NCBI GenBank assembly: GCA_964495555.1
Contig: CAZBWA010000001.1
Coordinates: forward strand, 1 to 64,000
From: VGCC01 sp964495555
GTDB lineage: Bacteria; Actinomycetota; Actinomycetes; S36-B12
Direction of reading: 5' to 3'
Length of the DNA: 64,000 nt
Under the pieces are notes generated by a model. That model searched no databases. It was not told where the DNA came from and saw only the letters and a program-made list of their open reading frames with translations. Both the position numbers and the translations under genes were made by a program. Below are positions 1-7,266 of the stretch, in pieces (the stretch's first letter is position 1; each line of letters begins with the position of its first letter).

Positions 1-524
1 CCGGTGACGATGATCGGGGCGATCACGCTCACCAACCCCAGCAGGCTCGGCTGCTGCGGAGCCACCGCCGCGACGACGCCGGTGGGCTCGGGAACGGAGA
101 AGTCGAAGTACGGACCCGCGACCGGATTGCTGCTGCCCGCCACCTGCGCGAACTTGTCCGCCCAGCCGGCGTACCAGACCCAGCGGTCGATGGCGGCATC
201 GAGCTGCGCGGTGGCCTTCTTCTCCGAGAGCCCCTCGCCCTGCTCGATATCGGCGATGAACTGCGCCCGGCGTCCCTCCATCACCTCGGCGATGCGGTAG
301 AGCACCTGGCCCCGGTTATAGGCGGTGGCCTTCGCCCACGCCGTGGTTCCGGCCCGGGCAGCGAGAACCGCATCGCGGGCGTCCTTGCGTGAGGCCTGGG
401 CGATGTTGGCGAGGAACTCCCCGCCGTTGTCGGTGACCTCGTAGGTGCGGCCGGATTCACTCCGCGGGAATGCCCCGCCGATGAAGAGCTTGTGCGTTTT
501 GCGCACCTCCACGCGATCGCTCAT
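1..524 (-). CDS. aldehyde dehydrogenase, N-terminal part (cut by window edge)
   Basis: NAD(P)-dependent aldehyde dehydrogenase; only the first ~174 residues are inside the window, the C-terminus lies beyond base 1. The ATG at 524 opens with MSDRVEVRKTHKLFIGGAFP, the usual ALDH start, and continues into the ALDH family fold (residues near the end read VAAVAPQQPSLLG). The canonical position for the family's PWNFP loop is replaced by PQQPS, a feature of the second ALDH in actinobacterial ALDH pairs. The catalytic Cys and Glu are not in view. The ATG overlaps the stop of the preceding ALDH gene (ATGA), so the two are translationally coupled. Family assignment is firm; the substrate (acetaldehyde, from the DeoC step) is inferred from context. 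Confidence 0.85.
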   Translation of the reverse strand, partial: MSDRVEVRKTHKLFIGGAFPRSESGRTYEVTDNGGEFLANIAQASRKDARDAVLAARAGTTAWAKATAYNRGQVLYRIAEVMEGRRAQFIADIEQGEGLSEKKATAQLDAAIDRWVWYAGWADKFAQVAGSSNPVAGPYFDFSVPEPTGVVAAVAPQQPSLLGLVSVIAPIIVT

Positions 525-1966
525 GACGGATCCTCCACGGCGAGGTAGGCCCCGAGCCCCTGGATCCCGCCCTCCCGGCCGAACCCGGACTCCTTGTAGC
601 CACCGAACGGGCTCGTCGGGTCGAAGCGGTTGAAGGTGTTCGCCCACACCACGCCGGCCTTGACCCGGTTGGCCATCCACAGGATGCGACTGCCCTTCTC
701 GGTCCAGATGCCGGCTGAGAGACCGAAGGGGGTGTTGTTGGCCTTCTCCACGGCCTCGTCGGGGGTGCGGAAGGTCAGGACGGACAACACCGGTCCGAAG
801 ATCTCCTCACGGGCGATGCGGTGCGCCTGGGTCACGTTGGTGAAGACCGTCGGGGGGAACCAGAACCCCTTCTCCGGCAGCTCGCACGCCGGGCTCCAGC
901 GCTGCGCGCCCTCGTCCTCTCCGGATTTCGAGAGTTCCTGGATCTTGGCGAGTTGATCCCGGGAGTTGATCGCGCCGATATCGGTGTTCTTGTCCAGCGG
1001 GTCCCCGAGTCGCAGTGTGCCGAGGCGTCGTTTGAGTGACGCGAGAACCTCGTCCTGGACGGATTCTTGGACCAGCAGACGGCTGCCGGCGCAGCACACG
1101 TGCCCCTGGTTGAAGTAGATGCCGTTGACGATCCCCTCGACGGCCTCGTCGATCGGGGCGTCATCGAAGAGGATGTTGGCGGCCTTGCCACCGAGTTCCA
1201 GCGTGAGTTTCTTCCCGGTCCCGGCCACCGCACGTTGGATCGCTTTGCCCACCTCGGTGGAGCCGGTGAAGGCGACCTTGTCGACATCCGGGTGCTCTAC
1301 AAGCATGCGCCCCGTGCTTCCGGCGCCGGTGAGGATGTTCACCACACCCGGAGGCAGATCGGCCTGCTGGCAGATGTCGGCGAAGGCCAGAGCCGTCAGG
1401 GGAGTTGTCTCGGCGGGCTTGAGTACCACCGTGTTGCCGCAGGCAAGTGCTGGGGCGATCTTCCAGGCGAGCATGAGCAGTGGGAAGTTCCATGGGATGA
1501 CCTGCGCGGCCACTCCGAGGGGTCTCGGACTATCGCCGAGGCCCGCGAACTCGAGCTTGTCCGCCCAGCCCGCGTGGTAGAAGAAGTGTGCGGCAGCCAG
1601 GGGGAGATCGACATCGCGTGATTCGCGAATCGGCTTGCCGTTGTCGAGTGACTCGAGAACGGCCAACTCGCGTGAGCGTTCCTGAATGATCCGCGCTATC
1701 CGGAATAGGTACTTCGCCCGGTCACGCCCCGCCATCGGACCCCAGACCTTGGTGAAGGCCTTCCGTGCCGCCGACACCGCTGCATCGACGTCGGCCTGAC
1801 CGGCCTCGCTGATCTCGGACAGGACCTCTTCCGAGGCCGGGTTGATGGTCTTTAAGTAGTTTCCGGAGCGTGGCTCGACGAACTTCCCGTTGATGAACAG
1901 CCCGTAATGCGGGGAGATGTCCACGACGGCCCGGGACTCGGGTGCGGGTGCGTAGTCGAAGGCCAT
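521..1966 (-). CDS. aldehyde dehydrogenase
   Basis: NAD(P)-dependent aldehyde dehydrogenase, 481 residues, full family length. Visible motifs: the IPWNFPL loop (~158-164), the FTGSTEVG nucleotide loop (~233-240), the general-base Glu in LELGGK (Glu257) and the catalytic Cys in NQGHVC (Cys291). The ATG at 1966 (MAFDYAPAPE) was chosen because it follows deoC directly; a longer frame upstream only reads through deoC. Two nucleotides separate it from the deoC stop, and its own stop overlaps the next ALDH start. Following deoC, it most likely oxidises acetaldehyde to acetate; this substrate is inference. Confidence 0.93.
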   Translation of the reverse strand: MAFDYAPAPESRAVVDISPHYGLFINGKFVEPRSGNYLKTINPASEEVLSEISEAGQADVDAAVSAARKAFTKVWGPMAGRDRAKYLFRIARIIQERSRELAVLESLDNGKPIRESRDVDLPLAAAHFFYHAGWADKLEFAGLGDSPRPLGVAAQVIPWNFPLLMLAWKIAPALACGNTVVLKPAETTPLTALAFADICQQADLPPGVVNILTGAGSTGRMLVEHPDVDKVAFTGSTEVGKAIQRAVAGTGKKLTLELGGKAANILFDDAPIDEAVEGIVNGIYFNQGHVCCAGSRLLVQESVQDEVLASLKRRLGTLRLGDPLDKNTDIGAINSRDQLAKIQELSKSGEDEGAQRWSPACELPEKGFWFPPTVFTNVTQAHRIAREEIFGPVLSVLTFRTPDEAVEKANNTPFGLSAGIWTEKGSRILWMANRVKAGVVWANTFNRFDPTSPFGGYKESGFGREGGIQGLGAYLAVEDPS

Positions 1967-1968
1967 GG

Positions 1969-2898
1969 TCAGTCGATCGTGACGTAGTCGGGGCCGGAGT
2001 AATGGCCGGTGCGCATCCGCTGCCGTTGGAGGAGGAGGTCGTTGAGCAACGTGGAGGCGCCGAACCGGAAGAGGTCCGGGGTGAGCCATGCCTCGCCGAC
2101 GGTCTCCTTCACGAGGACGAGGTACTTGATCGCATCCTTCGCCGTGCGGATGCCACCGGCGGCCTTCACGCCTACGCGGCGTCCATGGGACTGCTCGAAG
2201 TCCCGCACGGCCTCGAGCATCACGAGTGTCACGGGCAGCGTGGCCGCCGGCGTGACCTTCCCGGTGCTGGTCTTGATGAAGTCCGCTCCCGCGAGCATGG
2301 CGAGCCAACTGGCGCGCCGAACGTTGTCGAGGGTCTTCAACTCGCCCGTCTCCAGGATCACCTTCAGGTGCGCCGGGCCGCAGGCGCGCTTGATCTCGGT
2401 GATCTCGGTGAAGACCTTGAGGAAGTCACCGGCGAGGAGGGCGCCACGATCGATCACCATGTCGATCTCGTCGGCACCGGCCGCCACCGCATCGTGAGTG
2501 TCCATGATCTTGACCGGAAGCGTGGCTCGGCCGCTCGGGAAGGCCGTGGCGACGGATGCGACATGCACCCGATCACCCACCGCGCCGCGGGCGACGGAGA
2601 CGAGATCGCCGTAGACGCACACGGCCGCAACGGACGGGCAGGTGGGATCCGTCGGGTCCGGATGCACGGCCTTCGCGCACAGCGCGGTGACCTTGCCCGG
2701 GGTGTCCATACCTTCCAGGGTGGTGAGGTCGACCATGCGGATCGCCAGATCGAGGGCGAAGGCCTTCGAGGTCGTCTTGATCGAACGCGTCCCCAGCATG
2801 GCGACCCGGCCCTCAGCCCCGACCTGGTCGACGCCGGGCAGTCCGTGGAGGAAGGTGCGGAGCTCGGTGTTGGTGTAGCCGATCGCGGTAGCGGTCAC
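1969..2898 (-). CDS. deoC: deoxyribose-phosphate aldolase DeoC
   Basis: Cleaves 2-deoxyribose-5-phosphate to glyceraldehyde-3-phosphate and acetaldehyde. The 309-residue TIM-barrel aldolase shows the Schiff-base lysine motif DFIKTSTGK and the second conserved lysine in GVKAAGGIRT. The GTG at 2898 (VTATAIGYTN) was chosen because a TACAGT hexamer ends exactly 6 nt upstream, the spacing of a leaderless start; a longer frame would run into the mutase gene. It lies between a phosphosugar mutase and two aldehyde dehydrogenases, forming the lower half of a deoxynucleoside degradation pathway. The stop at 1969 is 2 nt from the ALDH start. Confidence 0.95.
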   Translation of the reverse strand: MTATAIGYTNTELRTFLHGLPGVDQVGAEGRVAMLGTRSIKTTSKAFALDLAIRMVDLTTLEGMDTPGKVTALCAKAVHPDPTDPTCPSVAAVCVYGDLVSVARGAVGDRVHVASVATAFPSGRATLPVKIMDTHDAVAAGADEIDMVIDRGALLAGDFLKVFTEITEIKRACGPAHLKVILETGELKTLDNVRRASWLAMLAGADFIKTSTGKVTPAATLPVTLVMLEAVRDFEQSHGRRVGVKAAGGIRTAKDAIKYLVLVKETVGEAWLTPDLFRFGASTLLNDLLLQRQRMRTGHYSGPDYVTID

Positions 2899-2904
2899 GT
2901 CGTC

Positions 2905-2910
2905 ACTGTA
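2905..2910 (-). promoter_or_regulatory. -10 element (TACAGT) of leaderless deoC
   Basis: TACAGT ends 6 nt before the deoC GTG, so transcription would begin at the start codon itself. This gives deoC a promoter of its own inside the operon. Confidence 0.55.
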
Positions 2911-2936
2911 CCCACGCGCAGGGAATCGGCGCGGGG

Positions 2937-4562
2937 CTAAAGCCAGGCCCGCACATCGTCTGCCAAGGCATCGAGTTGGCGACGGGCCTGAGAATGGGTC
3001 TGCTCGAGGCTGTCGGTGACCGGCACGACTACTTGGAGGTAGCACTTCACCTTGGGTTCCGTGCCACTCGGACGGACGATCACCCGGGCATTGCCCTCGA
3101 GTTCGAAGAGGAGTCCATCGGTTGGTGGGAGATCGGAGTCACGTGATTCAAGATCGATGAAGTGGAGCACGTTCTTCCCACCGATCCGTTCCGGTGGTGA
3201 CATGCGCAGCTGAGCGATGATCTGCGGGAGTCGTGCAACGTCAGTGACCCGGACCGAGACCTGGTCGGTCGCGTAGAGGCCGTACGTGAGGGCGAGGTCC
3301 TCGAGGACGTCATTCACCGTGAATCCTTGGCGCTTGAGGTGTGCACACATCTCTGCGGTGAGCAGTGCTGCAGTGATCCCGTCCTTGTCCGCCACTGCCT
3401 CGGGATCCACGCAATAGCCCAGAGCCTCCTCGTACCCGAACGCGAGACCGGGTATCCGGCCGATCCACTTGAAACCGGTGAGCGTTCGTGCGTATTCGAA
3501 CCCCGCCGTCTCGGCAATCCGCGCCAGCAGGGAGCAGGAGACGATCGACTGCGCGAACACTTGTCGATCAGTGGAGTGTGATCGTTGCGCGATCCACCAG
3601 GCCAGCAGAGAGCCGAGCTCGTCCCCACTCAGCATGCGCCAGTGTCCATCCCGGTCGGGGGCGGCGATCGCGCACCGATCTGCGTCAGGATCGTTGGCCA
3701 GCACGATGTCGGCGTGCGTGTCCCAGGCGGTCGCTAGGGCGAGGTCCATCGCGCCTGGCTCCTCGGGATTGGGGAAGGTCACGGTGGGGAAGTCTGGATC
3801 CGGGTGGAACTGCTCTGCGACAGGCGTCACGGGGCCGAAGCCGACCCGGCGGAAGAGCGTCGCGAGGACGTCCCCTCCGACCCCGTGCAGGGGCGTGTAC
3901 ACGATCGCGAGGTCTCGAGCGGCCTTCGCAGGAATCAGTGAGGAAGCGCGCGCGATGTAGTCCTCCAGGATCTCGTCACCGAGGGTGTCCCATTCCTCAC
4001 CGAGGGGGATCTCCGCCACGGGGCGTTCCGCGACCCGTCGGATCTCGTGCTCGATCTCGATGTCCGTCGGCGGGATGATCTGACACCCGTCGCCGAGGTA
4101 GACCTTGTAGCCGTTGTCACGCGGCGGATTGTGGCTAGCGGTCACCATGACCCCGGCAGCACATCCCAGGCGTCGGATCGCGAAGGCGAGCACCGGAGTG
4201 GGACAGGGCGATGGCATGACCATGGCGGAGATACCTGCACCGGTGAGGACAGCGGCGGTGTCGTGCGCGAATGCGTCGGACTTGTGCCGTGCGTCGTAGC
4301 CGATCACGACCGCACTTCCGTGGGGATGTGTGCGCTTGAGGTAGGCCGCGACCCCCGCGGCGGCCTGCATCACCACGACCCGGTTCATCCGTGCGGGGCC
4401 GGGCCCTAACGCCCCGCGGAGACCCGCGGTTCCGAACCGGAGGCGATCGGCGAAGCAGTCGGCGAGTCCGCTCTCGTCATCGAGGAGGGCTGCAAGTTGC
4501 GCTCGGGTATCCGGGTCGGGATCCTCGGCGAGCCACGCCTCGGCGCGCGCGCGCAGACTCAT
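2937..4562 (-). CDS. pmmB: phosphosugar mutase (PmmB-type; possible phosphopentomutase)
   Basis: Alpha-D-phosphohexomutase superfamily enzyme of 541 residues, the long phosphoglucomutase/phosphomannomutase class. The phosphoserine loop VTASHNPP, the metal loop in LANDPDADR and the C-terminal phosphate-binding RPSGTEPK are intact. The ATG at 4562 (MSLRARAEAW) overlaps the stop of the nucleoside phosphorylase gene (ATGA). Placed between a purine nucleoside phosphorylase and DeoC, the missing pathway step is (deoxy)ribose-1-phosphate to (deoxy)ribose-5-phosphate. I infer phosphopentomutase activity from that; sequence alone shows only the superfamily. M. tuberculosis pairs a similar gene (pmmB) with its PNP. 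Its stop is 38 nt from the deoC start. Confidence 0.9.
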   Translation of the reverse strand: MSLRARAEAWLAEDPDPDTRAQLAALLDDESGLADCFADRLRFGTAGLRGALGPGPARMNRVVVMQAAAGVAAYLKRTHPHGSAVVIGYDARHKSDAFAHDTAAVLTGAGISAMVMPSPCPTPVLAFAIRRLGCAAGVMVTASHNPPRDNGYKVYLGDGCQIIPPTDIEIEHEIRRVAERPVAEIPLGEEWDTLGDEILEDYIARASSLIPAKAARDLAIVYTPLHGVGGDVLATLFRRVGFGPVTPVAEQFHPDPDFPTVTFPNPEEPGAMDLALATAWDTHADIVLANDPDADRCAIAAPDRDGHWRMLSGDELGSLLAWWIAQRSHSTDRQVFAQSIVSCSLLARIAETAGFEYARTLTGFKWIGRIPGLAFGYEEALGYCVDPEAVADKDGITAALLTAEMCAHLKRQGFTVNDVLEDLALTYGLYATDQVSVRVTDVARLPQIIAQLRMSPPERIGGKNVLHFIDLESRDSDLPPTDGLLFELEGNARVIVRPSGTEPKVKCYLQVVVPVTDSLEQTHSQARRQLDALADDVRAWL

Positions 4563-5371
4563 GGGAGGCGACGGATGACGGTGGCCAGCAATCCGCCCAT
4601 GCGGGTCGCGGCCGATCGGCCGGCGGCGAGGACTTCCTCGTGGTTGAGCGGACCGGCCATCCCGGCGGCGAGGTTCGTGACGAGGGACATGCCCAGGATC
4701 TCCAGCCCGACGGAGCGGGCGACGATCGCCTCGAGCGCGGTGCTCATGCCCACCAGGGTGCCTCCGATGGCGCGCACCATCCCGATCTCCGCCGGCGTCT
4801 CGTACATCGGCCCCCGGAACTGCGCGTAGACGCCCTCGGCCAAGCCCGGCTCGATCTCCATGCAGAGGGCGCGGAGCCGGTGGGAGTAGAGGTCGGTCAC
4901 GTCCACGAAGTGCGCTCCGTGGAGCGGGGACGTACCGGTCAGGTTGATGTGGTCTTTGATCAACACGGGCGTGCCGGGGTTCCATGAGGGATTGAGGCCG
5001 CCGCATCCATTCGTCAGGATGATCGTGCGGCATCCGGCTTGCTGGGCCGTGCGCACACCGTGCGTGACGGCATCCACCCCCTTGCCCTCGTAGAGATGGG
5101 TGCGACCGAGGAAGACGAGCACCCGCGTGCCATCTGCATCGACGCTGCGGATCGTTCCCGCGTGGCCATCGACGGCCGGGGCGGAGAAGTGGGGGAGCTC
5201 GGTGTTCGGGAACTCGGCGATGGTGGTTCCCAGGAGGTCCGCGGCCGGAACCCACCCCGAGCCGAGCACGACCGCCACGTCGTGGGTCGGGACTCCGGTC
5301 AGGGCACGCAGGGTCGCCGCGGATTGGGCAGCGCGATCCTGGAGTTCCTGCGTCTCGGCATTCACCTGCAC
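4559..5371 (-). CDS. punA: purine nucleoside phosphorylase
   Basis: Phosphorolysis of purine (deoxy)nucleosides to base plus (deoxy)ribose-1-phosphate. At 270 residues it matches the trimeric class: VVLGSGW phosphate loop near residue 35, then the TNGCGGLNP base-binding region, the PMYETPAEI motif and the NLAAGM end motif. The GTG at 5371 is preceded by TAGGTT ending 6 nt upstream, which supports it over an in-frame GTG two codons later. The first three bases of that hexamer are the stop codon of lpdA. First gene of the deoxynucleoside catabolic run. Confidence 0.95.
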   Translation of the reverse strand: MQVNAETQELQDRAAQSAATLRALTGVPTHDVAVVLGSGWVPAADLLGTTIAEFPNTELPHFSAPAVDGHAGTIRSVDADGTRVLVFLGRTHLYEGKGVDAVTHGVRTAQQAGCRTIILTNGCGGLNPSWNPGTPVLIKDHINLTGTSPLHGAHFVDVTDLYSHRLRALCMEIEPGLAEGVYAQFRGPMYETPAEIGMVRAIGGTLVGMSTALEAIVARSVGLEILGMSLVTNLAAGMAGPLNHEEVLAAGRSAATRMGGLLATVIRRLP

Positions 5372-5377
5372 CAGCGC

Positions 5378-5383
5378 AACCTA
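5378..5383 (-). promoter_or_regulatory. -10 element (TAGGTT) of leaderless PNP gene, containing the lpdA stop
   Basis: TAGGTT ends 6 nt before the PNP GTG. Its TAG (5381-5383) is also the lpdA stop codon, so terminator codon and promoter hexamer share bases. Confidence 0.55.
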
Positions 5384-6766
5384 CTCCGCGGAGAGGTGCA
5401 GACGCCGGGCTGCTTCGGCGATCGATCCGGACAGGCTCGGATAGACGGTGAACGCCTGGGCGAGTTGATCGACCGTCAATTGCTGTTCGACGGCGATGGC
5501 CAGTGGATGGATCAGCTCACTGGCATGGGGGCCCACCACCACGGCGCCGGCGACGATCCGTGACGAGCGTCGGCAGATGATCTTGACGAATCCATGCTCG
5601 ATCTCCTCCATCTTCGCCCGGGCGTTGGTGGCGAGGGGCATCCGATAGACATCCGCGCGGACGTCCCCGGAGTCCATCTGGGCCTGGGACAGGCCGACGG
5701 TGGCGATCTCCGGCGCAGTGAAGACCGTGCTGGACACGTGATCCACCTCGAGGGGGGTCACCGCGTCCCCGAGGGCATGCCACATGGCGATGCGTCCCTG
5801 CATCGCGGCGACGGAGGCCAGCATGAGCACGCCCGTGACGTCACCGGCGGCGTAGATCCCGCGCGCACTCGTGCGGGATACCCGGTCCACCGCGATGAAC
5901 CCGCGATCGTCGATGGTGACTCCCGCGTCGACGAGACCCAGGTCGTCACTGTTGGGCAGAGATCCGACCGCCATGAGCACGTGGCTACCGCTGATGACGC
6001 GACCGTCGGCGAGCGTCACCTCGACGCCCGAGCCGGTGTTGTGCGCCGCGACAGCCCGCGATCTCTCGAGGACTGTGACGCCACGCTGGGCGAACACCTC
6101 CTCGATGACGCGCGCCGCGTCGGCATCTTCACCGGGGAGTACGCGATCACGTGAGGACACCAGCGTCACGCGGGAGCCCATCGCCCGATAGGCGGAGGCG
6201 AATTCCGCACCGGTGACGCCGGATCCCACGACGATCAGGTGCGCGGGGAGCTCGGGAAGGGAGTAGAGCTGCTCCCAGGTCAGGATCCTCTCCCCATCGG
6301 GCTCCGCGTCGGGGAGAGTGCGCGGTCGAGCCCCGGTGGCGATCAGGATGACGTCGGCGTTTAGCGAGCGCCCCTCCACGCTGACCTGCTGGGGGCCGGA
6401 GAGTCGTGCCCGACCCTCGATCAGGTCGACGCCCAGGGAGGTGAGCTGCCCGGCGATGTCCGCACTCTGCGTCATCGCCAACTCCACGATGCGCGCGTTC
6501 ACCCGCGCGAGGTCCACCGAGATGTCGGCCGCATCCGGACTCTCCCCGTGGATGCGCACGCCCACGGCCCCGGAGTCGGCGACGTCGGTCATCGCTCCGG
6601 CGGTGGCCACCAGCGCCTTGCTCGGGACGCAGTCGGTGAGGACGGCGGAGCCGCCCACGCCACGGTGCACGAGGGTGACATCGGCGCCGAGCTGCCGGGC
6701 CACGAGAGCCGCCTCGTAGCCCCCTGGCCCTCCGCCGATGATCACCACGTCGGTCACGGCGGTCAT
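5381..6766 (-). CDS. lpdA: LpdA-type NAD(P)H flavoprotein reductase
   Basis: Two-dinucleotide-binding-domain flavoprotein, 461 residues, resembling dihydrolipoamide dehydrogenase. The FAD-binding GGGPGG is at ~11-16, the NAD(P)-binding VVGSGVTGAEFAS is mid-protein, and the second FAD motif (YAAGDVTG) is near residue 310. The redox loop reads GGSAVLTDCVPSK: the first of the two redox cysteines is Ala41 and only Cys46 remains. The C-terminal His-Glu dyad region reads VYPSLSGS without the histidine. This matches the M. tuberculosis LpdA (Rv3303c) type, reported as an NAD(P)H:quinone reductase rather than a lipoamide dehydrogenase. It sits 9 nt upstream of PNP, as in mycobacteria. Confidence 0.88.
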   Translation of the reverse strand: MTAVTDVVIIGGGPGGYEAALVARQLGADVTLVHRGVGGSAVLTDCVPSKALVATAGAMTDVADSGAVGVRIHGESPDAADISVDLARVNARIVELAMTQSADIAGQLTSLGVDLIEGRARLSGPQQVSVEGRSLNADVILIATGARPRTLPDAEPDGERILTWEQLYSLPELPAHLIVVGSGVTGAEFASAYRAMGSRVTLVSSRDRVLPGEDADAARVIEEVFAQRGVTVLERSRAVAAHNTGSGVEVTLADGRVISGSHVLMAVGSLPNSDDLGLVDAGVTIDDRGFIAVDRVSRTSARGIYAAGDVTGVLMLASVAAMQGRIAMWHALGDAVTPLEVDHVSSTVFTAPEIATVGLSQAQMDSGDVRADVYRMPLATNARAKMEEIEHGFVKIICRRSSRIVAGAVVVGPHASELIHPLAIAVEQQLTVDQLAQAFTVYPSLSGSIAEAARRLHLSAE

Positions 6767-6810
6767 CTTTGCCTACGGTCGCGGATGTTCCGTAGAAGCC
6801 CGCGGAGACC

Positions 6811-6816
6811 TACCCT
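6811..6816 (+). promoter_or_regulatory. -10 element (TACCCT) of leaderless GGCT-like gene
   Basis: TACCCT ends 6 nt before the GTG at 6823; no Shine-Dalgarno sequence fits in the gap. Confidence 0.55.
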
Positions 6817-6822
6817 GGGCAC

Positions 6823-7266
6823 GTGGCCCTCTACGCCGCATACGGCATGAACCTAGACCCGCATCGGATGGCGGAGCGGGCTCCTGCGTCTCCGGCGCAG
6901 GGCATCGGCTGGGTGCGTGGCTGGCGCCTGACGTTCGCGGGGGAGGACCTCATCGGATTCGGATCTATGTGCACCATGGTTGAGGACCCTGCGTCGTCGG
7001 TGTTCACCATGCTCTACGACGTGACGCGGCTGGATGAGATCGCCCTCGACATCTGGGAGGACGTCGAATTGGGCATGTGGCGCAAGATCCGCGTACGTGT
7101 GGACACGATGGACGGTGAGGTGCTGGCCTGGGCCTATGTCCTGGACGCCTACGAAGGTGGTCTCCCGAGCGCCGAGTATCTCGAGGATCTGGCGTGCGCT
7201 GCGGAGGCCGCCGGAGCGCCGACTGACTACGTCACGGCGATCCGCGACCGGATCACCGACGGTTAA
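6823..7266 (+). CDS. gamma-glutamylcyclotransferase-like protein
   Basis: 147-residue protein of the gamma-glutamylcyclotransferase-like (GGCT/AIG2) fold. The N-terminal YAAYGMNL matches the family's Y-AYG-N-L nucleus, followed by the family pattern around MLYDVTRLDEIALDIWED and a GGLPSAEYLEDL C-terminus common in family members. The substrate cannot be assigned. GTG start at 6823 is supported by the TACCCT hexamer 6 nt upstream. It is divergent from lpdA and converges on the biotin carboxylase gene, with the two stop codons overlapping on opposite strands (7263-7266). Confidence 0.82.
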   Translation: MALYAAYGMNLDPHRMAERAPASPAQGIGWVRGWRLTFAGEDLIGFGSMCTMVEDPASSVFTMLYDVTRLDEIALDIWEDVELGMWRKIRVRVDTMDGEVLAWAYVLDAYEGGLPSAEYLEDLACAAEAAGAPTDYVTAIRDRITDG

